DNA of 39,470 nucleotides from a virus, in the IMG/VR virus record IMGVR_UViG_3300009605_000004, positions 1 through 39,470 of that record, one strand, 5' to 3'. The translations under genes were made by a program, and so were the position numbers. Every line of letters starts with the position of its first letter. Position 1 is the stretch's first letter. This document shows positions 30,042-38,086 of the stretch, in pieces. Below the pieces are notes generated by a model. It was given only the letters and a program-made list of their open reading frames with translations. It did not search any database and had not been told where the DNA came from.

Positions 30042-30898
30042 TGAGAGACACTACGAGACTTAGATACGACGAGTTTGTTCCTTTTGCACCTAGCGAAGAG
30101 AACAAAACAGTAAACATATACCATTGTAAAAAAGGTAATAGAAACGACAAGCTGTATATTACACGTAAACCCCACGGTGTTATCCTTGCTCACTGCTTTC
30201 ATTGCGATAGTGGTGGTAAGTATGTTGATAAAGGCAGTAGACACAATGGAAAAAAACGCACAACGCACGTTAAACGAAATCAATCTGCCATTAAGCGTTT
30301 GCCAAAAGGTGGATACACGCAACTATCGAAGTGGTCACCAGAAGCGCGTGCGTGGATAGATAAAGCTCACATAGGAAAAGCACTCATTCAACAGTACGGA
30401 TTAACTTTTTATCCACAAGATGATTGCGTATTGTTACCCGTGTATTCTGGATCTATTTTATGTAGAGTTATCAGGCGATCTTTTGGTGATACTCCATATC
30501 CAAAGTATTACACAGTGATGCACGATAATTTTCATAATGGACATGCGTACGTTATAAAATGTAGATCTGGAGAAAATAATACTGTTGTATTCGTTGAAGA
30601 CTTCCTCAGCGCTATACGCTGTGCTCAATGGGCAGATTCTGTACCGTTGTTTGGGACAAAACTTCACGATAACGTGTTTGTTCCTGTTATAAACAGAAAG
30701 CCACACTATACTAAACGCATAGTGTTTCTAGATAATGACAACATCAATGTTTTAAAGGCGCAATGTAAGGTTCAAAGGAGGTTAGACACAGTGTTTGATA
30801 GTAGAGGAACTGTGGTATACAGGACGAATAAAGATCCCAAAAACCACAGTGAAACAGAATTAAAGGATATTATAATTGGAGCTAACTATGATACGTAA
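30041..30898 (+). CDS. DNA primase (T7 gp4 primase-like)
   Basis: This 285-aa protein has an N-terminal zinc-binding part with YHCKKG and later HCFHCDSGG (about 52-60). A TOPRIM domain follows, with VVFVEDFLSAIRCAQ carrying the catalytic glutamate and RIVFLDNDN carrying the DxD. It makes RNA primers for lagging-strand synthesis. In T7 primase and helicase are fused in gp4; here the helicase is a separate gene after one small gene. GTG start overlapping the previous TAG. Confidence 0.85.
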   Translation: MRDTTRLRYDEFVPFAPSEENKTVNIYHCKKGNRNDKLYITRKPHGVILAHCFHCDSGGKYVDKGSRHNGKKRTTHVKRNQSAIKRLPKGGYTQLSKWSPEARAWIDKAHIGKALIQQYGLTFYPQDDCVLLPVYSGSILCRVIRRSFGDTPYPKYYTVMHDNFHNGHAYVIKCRSGENNTVVFVEDFLSAIRCAQWADSVPLFGTKLHDNVFVPVINRKPHYTKRIVFLDNDNINVLKAQCKVQRRLDTVFDSRGTVVYRTNKDPKNHSETELKDIIIGANYDT

Positions 30899-31187
30899 AC
30901 CGAGACGTAAACCCGGTGACATGTTTATTGGAAAAAACGGAGCTATTTTCTTATGTGTTACACGTATGCAAGGGTTTTACATTGTAAGAGTACAAGATGT
31001 AGATAACGGTGGTAAAGAGATGGTCGCAGATATATCGGCAATCCTACGCCGCGACGAGTATTTAGATACAGATTTATGTCAGGACTTGGCTTATATAGGA
31101 AACATAGGTAACATATTAGAGCACACTGCTGAAAAGCAGCGTCCGCACTACGAGGAGCTTCGTGAAAAATCTAATCAAGATTCTTAA
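30888..31187 (+). CDS. Unknown 99-aa protein between primase and helicase
   Basis: The protein begins MIRKPRRKPGDMFIGKNGAI, with GGAG about six bases upstream inside the primase end; an earlier in-frame start at 30876 is less likely. The N-terminal part is basic and beta-like (FLCVTRMQGFYIVRVQDVDN), the rest helical and acidic. It overlaps both neighbours, so it is translated with the primase and helicase and may help them. No domain recognised. Confidence 0.65.
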   Translation: MIRKPRRKPGDMFIGKNGAIFLCVTRMQGFYIVRVQDVDNGGKEMVADISAILRRDEYLDTDLCQDLAYIGNIGNILEHTAEKQRPHYEELREKSNQDS

Positions 31188-32451
31188 TAATCGCAAGCTA
31201 ATAAACATGCGGCAGCGCCTTGTGCACGATGTGTTTCTTAGCGACGAGACTGAAAAAGTTCTTCACTCGATGGAAGAATACATGGAAGTCTATAACACTG
31301 TTATAGACGATTGGGATACCTTCTTTTTATGGTTTACAACTGTTAAATATCCGGGGTTATCAGGTGCAAAAGTTAAGATATACAAAGCTCTTTTTGAAGC
31401 TGTTCGTGATAGTGATGATCCTGTATCTACTGGACACGATAGTTCAATAGCAAAAGACATCGTTGGATCTATACTTAAAAAGACTTACGCTGAAGCGATG
31501 GCGTCTAAGTTATTCGATGTAGCTCACGGATCTGATGATACAGATATAAATGAAGCTATTGAAGACAGTCTTTCAGAGTATTCAGAACTACGTGAATCTT
31601 ACGGTCTGTTAATAGACGCAGACGAAGAACGGGACGAAGATAACAACGTCATGTCTGTATTAGATGATGACACAAGTAAACAATCTAGTGGGTTCAACTG
31701 GTGTCTAAAAGAGTTAGACATGACTTTTGGAAAACTTTGTGCGGGAGATTTATATTTTATCGGCGGAAGACCTGACAGTGGTAAGACATCGTTGTTGTGC
31801 CATCAAGTAGCACACACACTGAAACAAATAGGTGACGGTAGGTCCATAGTGTGGATGACTAACGAAGAGCGAGCATCCAAGGTAAAACTACGATTGTTAT
31901 CAAGCATTTCTAAAATGTCAGCTACAGATATAATGTCAGACGTAGACGATTTTAAATCTAAACACTCACACATACTTCCTGAAAAGGACGCGTTGATAGT
32001 TAAGAACATATACGATTGGAACACTAAAAGTGTATCATCTTTACTTAATAAGATTAACCCTGCTCTTATAATATTTGATCAATTGTCTAAGATCAGCATA
32101 ACTCAATCCTGTGCTAACGACGCTGAACGTTTGTCAAAGTTAGCGTCTTTCGCACGATCTCTGAGTCAGAATTATCCTGTCTTGTCTACAATATGGGCTG
32201 ATGGTAGTGCAGAAGGAGCACAGTACATTCAACAAGGACAATTGTATGGATCTAAAACTGGGATACAAGGGGAAGCGGATGCAATATTAACCGTAGGAAG
32301 ATTACACAATGATTCTATACCTAATGCCAGATATCTTTACGCTCCAAAGAACAAGTTGTCTGGAGGAGATCCAAGTTGTAGAAATGCTAAATGGGAAGTG
32401 GTCATACATCCAGAGATAGGGAGATATAGCAGTGTCAACACCCCATTATGA
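31162..32451 (+). CDS. Replicative DNA helicase (DnaB / gp4 helicase-like)
   Basis: This 429-aa protein has an N-terminal helical region, then a RecA-type core: Walker A GRPDSGKT (202-209), Walker B ALIIFD (301-306) and a later GSKTGIQGEADAILTVGR. It unwinds DNA ahead of the polymerase. A GTG start with GAGGAG five bases upstream is used. A three-base-spacer variant of the operator palindrome lies inside its 5' part. Confidence 0.88.
   Translation: MKNLIKILNNRKLINMRQRLVHDVFLSDETEKVLHSMEEYMEVYNTVIDDWDTFFLWFTTVKYPGLSGAKVKIYKALFEAVRDSDDPVSTGHDSSIAKDIVGSILKKTYAEAMASKLFDVAHGSDDTDINEAIEDSLSEYSELRESYGLLIDADEERDEDNNVMSVLDDDTSKQSSGFNWCLKELDMTFGKLCAGDLYFIGGRPDSGKTSLLCHQVAHTLKQIGDGRSIVWMTNEERASKVKLRLLSSISKMSATDIMSDVDDFKSKHSHILPEKDALIVKNIYDWNTKSVSSLLNKINPALIIFDQLSKISITQSCANDAERLSKLASFARSLSQNYPVLSTIWADGSAEGAQYIQQGQLYGSKTGIQGEADAILTVGRLHNDSIPNARYLYAPKNKLSGGDPSCRNAKWEVVIHPEIGRYSSVNTPL
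31290..31306. promoter_or_regulatory. Operator palindrome, three-base spacer variant, inside helicase gene
   Basis: CTATAAC and GTTATAG are separated by ACT; the dyad extends outward by two bases (GT and AC). It is the only near-copy in the middle of a gene, so it may be chance or a weak site. Confidence 0.4.
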
Positions 32452-33649
32452 GTATGTAGTGTTAGATTTGGAAACAACGGTGAACAGTTCTAGAGATTTC
32501 AACGCTGCTCCGTTCGATCCTGTGAACGCTATAGTTGTGGCCGGATTGTTAACACCACAAGAGGAGGTATTAATTTATGATTTCCAAAGTACAGATGATA
32601 CTAACAAGAAAAACTTTTTTGATGCTATACATAATACAGATCTGATTATAGGTCAGAACGTAGGTTTTGATTTACACTATATTCGTAAGTATATGCCATT
32701 TATAAATAGTTGGTACGAATGGATTAATACTATAGCTATATGGGACACACAAATAGCAGAGTATCTGTTAAGTGGACACAAACACAAGTTTGAATCTTTA
32801 GATTCTCTTAGTGAGAAGTATGGCGGTAACTTGAAAAATGACGCAATAAAAACGTACTGGGATTCAGGAATAAAAACGGAAGACATACCAATGTCCGAAC
32901 TGTGCGAATACTTAAAGTGGGATCTGATAAACACGTACACGGTTTTTAAAGGACAGTACAAAAAAGTTTTAGATGTAAATGACAAGCAATTTACAAAAGT
33001 CTTGGCTGTTCAAATGGAGCACAGACTTGTAACGCTGGAGATGGAATACAACGGTATGTTTTTTAATCAGGCATTATGCAGCAACTACTTGGAAGAACTA
33101 CAAAATGAAATAGATGAACTTACTAAAAGTATTTCAAACGATATGGATAAGCACTTAGGGTATTATGTAGTAAGTAACCCTTTATCAAATAAACAAGTAG
33201 CTACTATTTTATACGGTGGCTATTTACAGTACGACGATACAGAACCTGTTATGAATGAATACGGAGAGATAGCTACGTACAAAACGGGATTAAGAGCGGG
33301 ACAATTTAAAGAGAAAAAAGTTAAGCGTAAAGAGTGGATAGATGGTGTATTAAGCGCACGACAACAACGTGAATTAGAAGACAAGAACACCAGTAACAGC
33401 ACATTAAAGGCTATTTGCGAGATGAGGCTGTATCGAGAACACAACGCGTACGTAACGCAGTTTTGCGAATCTATACTTGCACTAAGGAAATTAAATAAAG
33501 ATGCCAGTACATACTTCGAGGGTTACTCTAAAGAGTGTTGGGAGCACGATTCGTGTTTGCATCCAACGTATAACCACGCATCTACAAGTACAGGTAGAAT
33601 CTCTTGTACTAAACCTAATGTAATGAATATTACTAGGAAAGAAACATGA
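32432..33649 (+). CDS. DNA polymerase A, N-terminal half (3'-5' exonuclease and thumb)
   Basis: This 405-aa protein starts at GTG. The proofreading exonuclease is of DEDDy type: DLETT (D12, E14), NVGFD (D80) and YLKWD (Y160, D164). The thumb and finger start follow, ending with STGRISCTKPNVMNITRKET, the TGR...PN motif just before polymerase motif A. A TGA then stops this gene at a four-base overlap with the second half. No catalytic polymerase residues are included. It must pair with the following product to give an active enzyme, unless ribosomes shift frame. Confidence 0.88.
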   Translation: MSTPHYEYVVLDLETTVNSSRDFNAAPFDPVNAIVVAGLLTPQEEVLIYDFQSTDDTNKKNFFDAIHNTDLIIGQNVGFDLHYIRKYMPFINSWYEWINTIAIWDTQIAEYLLSGHKHKFESLDSLSEKYGGNLKNDAIKTYWDSGIKTEDIPMSELCEYLKWDLINTYTVFKGQYKKVLDVNDKQFTKVLAVQMEHRLVTLEMEYNGMFFNQALCSNYLEELQNEIDELTKSISNDMDKHLGYYVVSNPLSNKQVATILYGGYLQYDDTEPVMNEYGEIATYKTGLRAGQFKEKKVKRKEWIDGVLSARQQRELEDKNTSNSTLKAICEMRLYREHNAYVTQFCESILALRKLNKDASTYFEGYSKECWEHDSCLHPTYNHASTSTGRISCTKPNVMNITRKET

Positions 33650-34539
33650 GCAAAATAAAAGAATGTTTTCAGTCGAGATTTTCTAATGGGGTGTTGATGC
33701 AAGTAGACTTCTCTCAATTAGAAGTGTGCTGTCTTGCGGTTATAGCTAAAGACACTGTACTTTTAGATGAGTTGAACAAAGGGGAAGATATTCACACAAA
33801 CAACACGTTGATGTTGCACCCAAGTATCAACCCTGAAGAGTTTAAAAAGCTAAGACGTAGAACGAAAGAGTTTACGTTTCAACTACAATACGGAGCAGGT
33901 GCTAGATCTATATCCAGATCTTTAGGTATAAGTTACAGGGAAGCATCGAGATACAAAGAAGAATTCTATAAGAAATATACCGGTATAAGAGATTGGCACG
34001 CTACATTGCCTTATGAGGCAAGGGATAACGAGTTCATGGGTCAAGACAGAACACCATTGGGGTATCCTGCACGCGAGGCTTATCTTAGATCTATAACAGG
34101 TAGGTACTATAAGCACATACAACGAGATGGCCCCAGTTGGGATGCCAGTACTCCAGGGTTCTCTCCAACCGAGTTGCGTAATTACAGGGTACAAGGTTTA
34201 GCAGGAGGAGATATACAACCGTTAGCTAATTGCATGTTGTATAGAAAACTTATAAAAGATAAACTATACTTTACAATAAAGCTGATAAACACAGTGCACG
34301 ACAGTGTAATATTGGATATTAAACGTCGAAGTGTTATGGATTGTTTTCGTCTGATAAAGAGTACGTATAAAGACATAAAGGGACACGTTGAACGCGTATA
34401 TGGGATGCGCTTTACAGCTCCCCTAAATTATGATGTGGAGATTGGTTATGACCTTCAAAACTTGACCGAAGTAGACATCGATGATGTTATATACTCCTAC
34501 GATCAGGAGGATTTAACAGAATTACTAGCAACTCTATAA
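33646..34539 (+). CDS. DNA polymerase A, C-terminal half (palm and fingers)
   Basis: This 297-aa protein carries the remaining family A motifs. Motif A is QVDFSQLEV (D21). Motif B has the R-x3-K-x3-F-x3-YG pattern (R70, K74, F78, Y82; F78 matches Phe762 of E. coli Pol I). Motif C is NTVHDSVIL (D219), with Ser where most members have Glu. Its own AGGA ribosome-binding site lies seven bases before the ATG. Joined end to end, the two halves cover a full polymerase with nothing missing. No intron, intein or homing endonuclease lies between them. Confidence 0.88.
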   Translation: MSKIKECFQSRFSNGVLMQVDFSQLEVCCLAVIAKDTVLLDELNKGEDIHTNNTLMLHPSINPEEFKKLRRRTKEFTFQLQYGAGARSISRSLGISYREASRYKEEFYKKYTGIRDWHATLPYEARDNEFMGQDRTPLGYPAREAYLRSITGRYYKHIQRDGPSWDASTPGFSPTELRNYRVQGLAGGDIQPLANCMLYRKLIKDKLYFTIKLINTVHDSVILDIKRRSVMDCFRLIKSTYKDIKGHVERVYGMRFTAPLNYDVEIGYDLQNLTEVDIDDVIYSYDQEDLTELLATL

Positions 34540-34548
34540 CTGTTATAG
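34534..34548. promoter_or_regulatory. 15-bp palindrome over the polymerase stop (site 7)
   Basis: An exact CTATAACTGTTATAG copy supplying the last Leu codon and TAA stop of the polymerase half, the same use as at the CobT-like gene. Confidence 0.82.
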
Positions 34549-34568
34549 ATAATACAGGACACATTAAT

Positions 34569-35114
34569 ATGAACGAAACTATTACCTCTGAAGTTAAAGC
34601 AAAACGTCGTGATAACCAAGCAATTAAATTGGCGGACGGCGAGTGGTACAGCGTATTTAAAGCACAAACCAAGGTTTTAGAAAACTTAGAGAGGGGTGAT
34701 GTAGTTGTTGTAGACTACAAGTTGAAGGGAGATTTTCGTAACATTCAATCCTTGCAAATAAGTACTGACCCACAAGTACCGGCAACTAATGGATCTAATG
34801 GAGCAGCTAAACCACGATACTCTGGTCCAAAGGGGTATTCTGAAAAGGCGTTTCCAATGCGTAAAGACAGTCCAGATCGTACTATTATACGTAGCGTAGC
34901 CGCTAAGTTGGCTGTACATAACTCACAGAACGCAAACATGAAAGAAGTACCTACGTTGCAAGAACAAGTGTTTGTGGCTAGGTTTTGGGAAAACTATATT
35001 TCGGGAGATGCAGATTTAGATGCTTTGTTGTCGGGTATGGATAGTAGCTCTATATTGGACGACTTAGATTCAGGTACATTGGAGATTAAAAATGTCATAC
35101 CGGATATTGATTGA
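34569..35114 (+). CDS. Putative single-stranded DNA-binding protein
   Basis: This 181-aa protein has an N-terminal OB-fold-like stretch (about 25-70: GEWYSVFKAQTKVLENLERGDVVVVDY, then FRNIQSLQI). A Gly/Ser/Asn linker follows, then a helical part with SPDRTIIRSVAAKLAVHNSQ, and an acidic C-terminus rich in Asp. OB-fold plus an acidic tail is the layout of phage SSBs such as T7 gp2.5. The position between polymerase and exonuclease fits. It overlaps the exonuclease gene by 23 bases. The specific assignment is moderate. Confidence 0.6.
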   Translation: MNETITSEVKAKRRDNQAIKLADGEWYSVFKAQTKVLENLERGDVVVVDYKLKGDFRNIQSLQISTDPQVPATNGSNGAAKPRYSGPKGYSEKAFPMRKDSPDRTIIRSVAAKLAVHNSQNANMKEVPTLQEQVFVARFWENYISGDADLDALLSGMDSSSILDDLDSGTLEIKNVIPDID

Positions 35115-36123
35115 TGGAGATTTGATTCTACACAAAGCAGCCCATGTATCCCAGACGCTGAAGTACGGCGTCTGGAGTACTGTTAAAGAGTTCGAGCAAG
35201 GATTTGCACCTGTGGTTGAATACAAACGAAAAGGAGACGCAGTGAACTGGGTTAAGGGAACTGGTAGTGCTTTATGCATTATTCAGCCACTTGTACAAGC
35301 TAAGTCGTTTAGTGTTGCTACTAATGCTGTTAGTAATATGGTCAATTCTATAAGAGAGACCTTTAAAGAAAACGGATACGATGAAAGTAGTGAACCTATA
35401 ATGTACTTTACTGATAGTGACGGTAACTTTAGAAAACAATTGAGTTCACTTATTCCGTATAAGGGCAACAGAAAGAACTATGTACGACCTTACTGGTTTA
35501 ACGCTATTAAAGAGATGTTAAAAGATAGGTATAATTGTGTGCAAGCTGTGGAAGAAGAAGCTGACGACTGTCTTGGCAGAGACGGCACAAACGGTCAGGA
35601 TTGTGTGATCGCGTCTCTAGATAAAGACATGTTAACAATTCCGGGCAAACACTTAAATTGGGTTCGCAGAACTATTACGAACATAAGTGAAAGGGAGGCA
35701 ATGTTTAACTTCTACTCGCAACTACTACAAGGCGATGTCGCAGATAACGTAGTAGGTATTAAAGGTATGGGTCCAGTACGAGCTAACAAACATTTGGAGC
35801 GACAGGTGTCTCTACAAATTGAAACGGAGGGTAAAAGCTCGTACGAAGATTCCACACAAATGTATGAGTCGCAGTTACACAGCGCCTGTTCTACAAAATA
35901 TTTAGACTTTGTTATTCACGGAGTAACTAACGCAGCTAAGACAGATGTTGCACTATCGCTTCATGACATGGACGTTTATGTAAGTTGCGCCAAAAAGTGG
36001 TTAAATTCAAACGCTAATCTTTTATGGATTAGGAGAACTGGTAGAGAGCAATGGGGACGAGATCAGATAACATTACAATCCTATCAAAAGACGAACCCTT
36101 CAACCCGTACGAAATCTTCCTGA
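35092..36123 (+). CDS. 5'-3' exonuclease (T7 gp6 / flap-nuclease family)
   Basis: This 343-aa protein has FEN-type metal-site acids: ILIDGDLILHKAA (near residue 8), EEEADDCLG and SLDKDMLTIPG. The helix-hairpin-helix DNA-binding part is LLQGDVADNVVGIKGMGPVRA. It removes RNA primers and degrades host DNA. GGAG precedes the ATG within the previous gene. The C-terminal 24 codons overlap the next gene. Confidence 0.87.
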   Translation: MSYRILIDGDLILHKAAHVSQTLKYGVWSTVKEFEQGFAPVVEYKRKGDAVNWVKGTGSALCIIQPLVQAKSFSVATNAVSNMVNSIRETFKENGYDESSEPIMYFTDSDGNFRKQLSSLIPYKGNRKNYVRPYWFNAIKEMLKDRYNCVQAVEEEADDCLGRDGTNGQDCVIASLDKDMLTIPGKHLNWVRRTITNISEREAMFNFYSQLLQGDVADNVVGIKGMGPVRANKHLERQVSLQIETEGKSSYEDSTQMYESQLHSACSTKYLDFVIHGVTNAAKTDVALSLHDMDVYVSCAKKWLNSNANLLWIRRTGREQWGRDQITLQSYQKTNPSTRTKSS

Positions 36124-36314
36124 TAGATGTTGAAGGTACGACATATAACTTAGATATATCACAAGTGTTACATTCAGAAGATGGAGGCTTCATGTTCTTA
36201 TTTACAGAAGAAAATGATTACCCCGCAATTTGTTTTAACACAGAGCAAGTACACATGTACATGATGAAAAAGAAAGGTGAAGAATGGCCAATAGACGATC
36301 TTATAGAGGTATAA
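36051..36314 (+). CDS. Unknown 87-aa acidic protein
   Basis: It begins inside the exonuclease gene in another frame (73-base overlap). The protein (MGTRSDNITILSKDEPFNPY, then IFLIDVEGTTYNLDISQVL) is beta-rich and acidic, with a Met/Lys-rich end. The overlap on both sides and purine-rich sequence before its ATG support translation. No family recognised. Confidence 0.62.
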   Translation: MGTRSDNITILSKDEPFNPYEIFLIDVEGTTYNLDISQVLHSEDGGFMFLFTEENDYPAICFNTEQVHMYMMKKKGEEWPIDDLIEV

Positions 36315-36715
36315 CATATCGTTCGCAATTTGAACGTAGGATAGCAGAGCACCTACACAAGATGCGAATTCCGTTCAAGTATGAACCGTTCGAGTTAGGG
36401 TACTACTTACCAAAACTCGGCTTGTGCGATTCTTGTGGAGGAACTAAGGTGCTAATATACCGTAGGTATGTACCCGACTTTCTTGTAGCGGATAACATTT
36501 TAATAGAAGCTAAGGGAAGATTCACATCTGTAGATAGAACCAAGATGAAATTGGTGTGTCATTGGAACCCTGAGTACGACGTACGTATGATGTTTCAACG
36601 AGACAATTTTATTACCAAGAGGCACAAAAAACGCTACAGTACATGGTGCAAGGAACACGATATACCTTATGCCTTTGATGAAAAGGGTCACATACCTAAG
36701 TGGATAACCGTTTGA
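36284..36715 (+). CDS. Endonuclease I, Holliday-junction resolvase (T7 gp3-like)
   Basis: This 143-aa protein is near T7 gp3 (149 aa). It begins ANRRSYRGITYRSQFERRIAEHL, with the first catalytic Glu in a helix, and has YVPDFLVADNILIEAKGRF, the PD-(D/E)xK core (D in PDF, E-x-K in EAKG). A CDSCGG pair in the middle may bind metal. It resolves branched DNA before packaging and helps break host DNA. It overlaps the previous gene by 31 bases. Confidence 0.88.
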   Translation: MANRRSYRGITYRSQFERRIAEHLHKMRIPFKYEPFELGYYLPKLGLCDSCGGTKVLIYRRYVPDFLVADNILIEAKGRFTSVDRTKMKLVCHWNPEYDVRMMFQRDNFITKRHKKRYSTWCKEHDIPYAFDEKGHIPKWITV

Positions 36716-36726
36716 GGAACCACGAT

Positions 36727-37548
36727 ATGCATGATACTGAACACTATAAAAGTACGTCTTTGCTTGTTATTGGTGACAGTCACGTTGAACCTGAACAAGA
36801 CTTGTCAAGATTTAATGCTCTAGGACACTTGTGTCTTGAACACAAACCTGATATAATTCTATCTATTGGTGATTTTTTATCTTTAGACAGCCTTTCTGCT
36901 TGGGACGCCGATAAGAAGAAGACAATGGAGGGTAAAAGATATTGGGACGACGTTAGTTCAGGTAACAGTGCGCTTGATGCTTTGGAGTTACCTATAACAT
37001 GTTATAATTCGGTTCAAGCTCAAAAGAAAAGAGCACAGTATAAACCTAGAAAGATATTTCTAAAAGGTAATCATGAAGACAGATTAGACAGGTACATAGA
37101 AAAGAACCCTATACTAGATGGTGCTGAAATATCTATAGAGTACAACATGAACTTGCACAAACGTGGTTGGCAGGTAGTGCAGTATAAAGAACACCTTGTT
37201 ATAGACGACGTGGCTTTTACACACATACCTATCAGTAACAACGGAAAGCCAATAGGTGGTAAGTACGTTTGCCAAAGAGCTTTAGATTTATATAACTACT
37301 CTATTGTGTTTGGACATACGCACAGATTAGAAGTAGCTAATAAACACAGGCACGGTGGAGAACACTTACAACAGTCTTTAAATTGTGGATGCTTCTTTGA
37401 TCACGTACCTGATTACATGCAAGGCGCAACTACAGATTACTGGCGTGGTGTTGTACTAATTGATATTACACAGCCAATGAGGTTTGATATCAAAACTATT
37501 TCTATGTCTCATTTAATGCAGGAATACAGGAACCATGAAACGCAATAA
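36727..37548 (+). CDS. Calcineurin-like metallophosphoesterase
   Basis: This 273-aa protein has the full set of two-metal motifs: VIGDSHVEP, LSIGDFLSLDS, LKGNHEDRLDRY and VFGHTHRLE. The substrate cannot be deduced; phage members may act on nucleotides or nucleic acid ends. The ATG at 36727 is used because GAGGA lies eight bases upstream; a GTG at 36700 would overlap the endonuclease gene. Such an enzyme is a usual member of the SIO1-like replication module. Confidence 0.85.
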   Translation: MHDTEHYKSTSLLVIGDSHVEPEQDLSRFNALGHLCLEHKPDIILSIGDFLSLDSLSAWDADKKKTMEGKRYWDDVSSGNSALDALELPITCYNSVQAQKKRAQYKPRKIFLKGNHEDRLDRYIEKNPILDGAEISIEYNMNLHKRGWQVVQYKEHLVIDDVAFTHIPISNNGKPIGGKYVCQRALDLYNYSIVFGHTHRLEVANKHRHGGEHLQQSLNCGCFFDHVPDYMQGATTDYWRGVVLIDITQPMRFDIKTISMSHLMQEYRNHETQ

Positions 37549-37915
37549 TGCTATTTCCAAGACGCATCAAAAACTAGCTCAACATTTGTTGAGTAAAGAA
37601 AAAGACCCGTTGCTTATAGCTGCAACACTTACTAAAAGCTGTTTGCTAGAGAAGGCTACTTTAACTATCAGACCGACTGAGTTGTTTCTCAGTACCGTTG
37701 ATGTATTAAGTGGAGCACCAGTATTCTCATACCAGCGATTACCTGATGCATTGTCAACTATAATGACTGAGGTACTAGATAAGGCTAAGTTGGGAGAGAT
37801 AACAATAGAGATACCGTGTAAGTACCTAGTAGAGCCTGTGGATGACGACTACTGGGAATACAGAGCAGTAGCTGAAATAGTAGAGGAGATAGATCGTGGG
37901 AAAGGAGGAAATTAG
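37535..37915 (+). CDS. Unknown 126-aa protein
   Basis: It overlaps the phosphoesterase gene by 14 bases, with AGGA before the ATG. The protein begins MKRNNAISKTHQKLAQHLLS and is helical, with a central VDVLSGAPVFSYQRLPDALST. It ends acidic. No domain recognised. Co-translation with its neighbours suggests a nucleic acid or nucleotide role. Confidence 0.7.
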   Translation: MKRNNAISKTHQKLAQHLLSKEKDPLLIAATLTKSCLLEKATLTIRPTELFLSTVDVLSGAPVFSYQRLPDALSTIMTEVLDKAKLGEITIEIPCKYLVEPVDDDYWEYRAVAEIVEEIDRGKGGN

Positions 37916-38066
37916 GCGTAAGCGCCCAGAGAAGAGAACCAAGGACTCTCTTTTTCGGGAATTGGCACAATCACAATACAGTCAGAAAGTGGTACGTAGT
38001 AGAAGGAAGTACGACCGCAATCAATGCCGTCAAACTGACTGGTTAACTGATACAGATAACGTATAG
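37896..38066 (+). CDS. Unknown 56-aa basic protein before the reductase
   Basis: A GTG start has a strong GAGGAG ribosome-binding site eight bases upstream, inside the previous gene. The protein begins MGKEEIRRKRPEKRTKDSLF and continues with an Arg/Lys/Gln-rich part (VVRSRRKYDRNQCRQ), ending acidic. It fills the gap before the reductase gene completely. Its basic nature suggests nucleic acid contact; no family recognised. Confidence 0.68.
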   Translation: MGKEEIRRKRPEKRTKDSLFRELAQSQYSQKVVRSRRKYDRNQCRQTDWLTDTDNV

Positions 38067-38086
38067 ATACAGGAGGGTAGCAACGT

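Noticed and set aside
33620-33660. Programmed -1 frameshift joining the polymerase halves
   Set aside because: No canonical slippery heptamer is in frame at the overlap, and the second gene has its own ribosome-binding site; kept only as a point to check in reads.
37916-38086. Cobalamin riboswitch before the B12-dependent reductase
   Set aside because: The stretch is filled by a small gene with a strong ribosome-binding site, and no B12-box-like sequence is seen.
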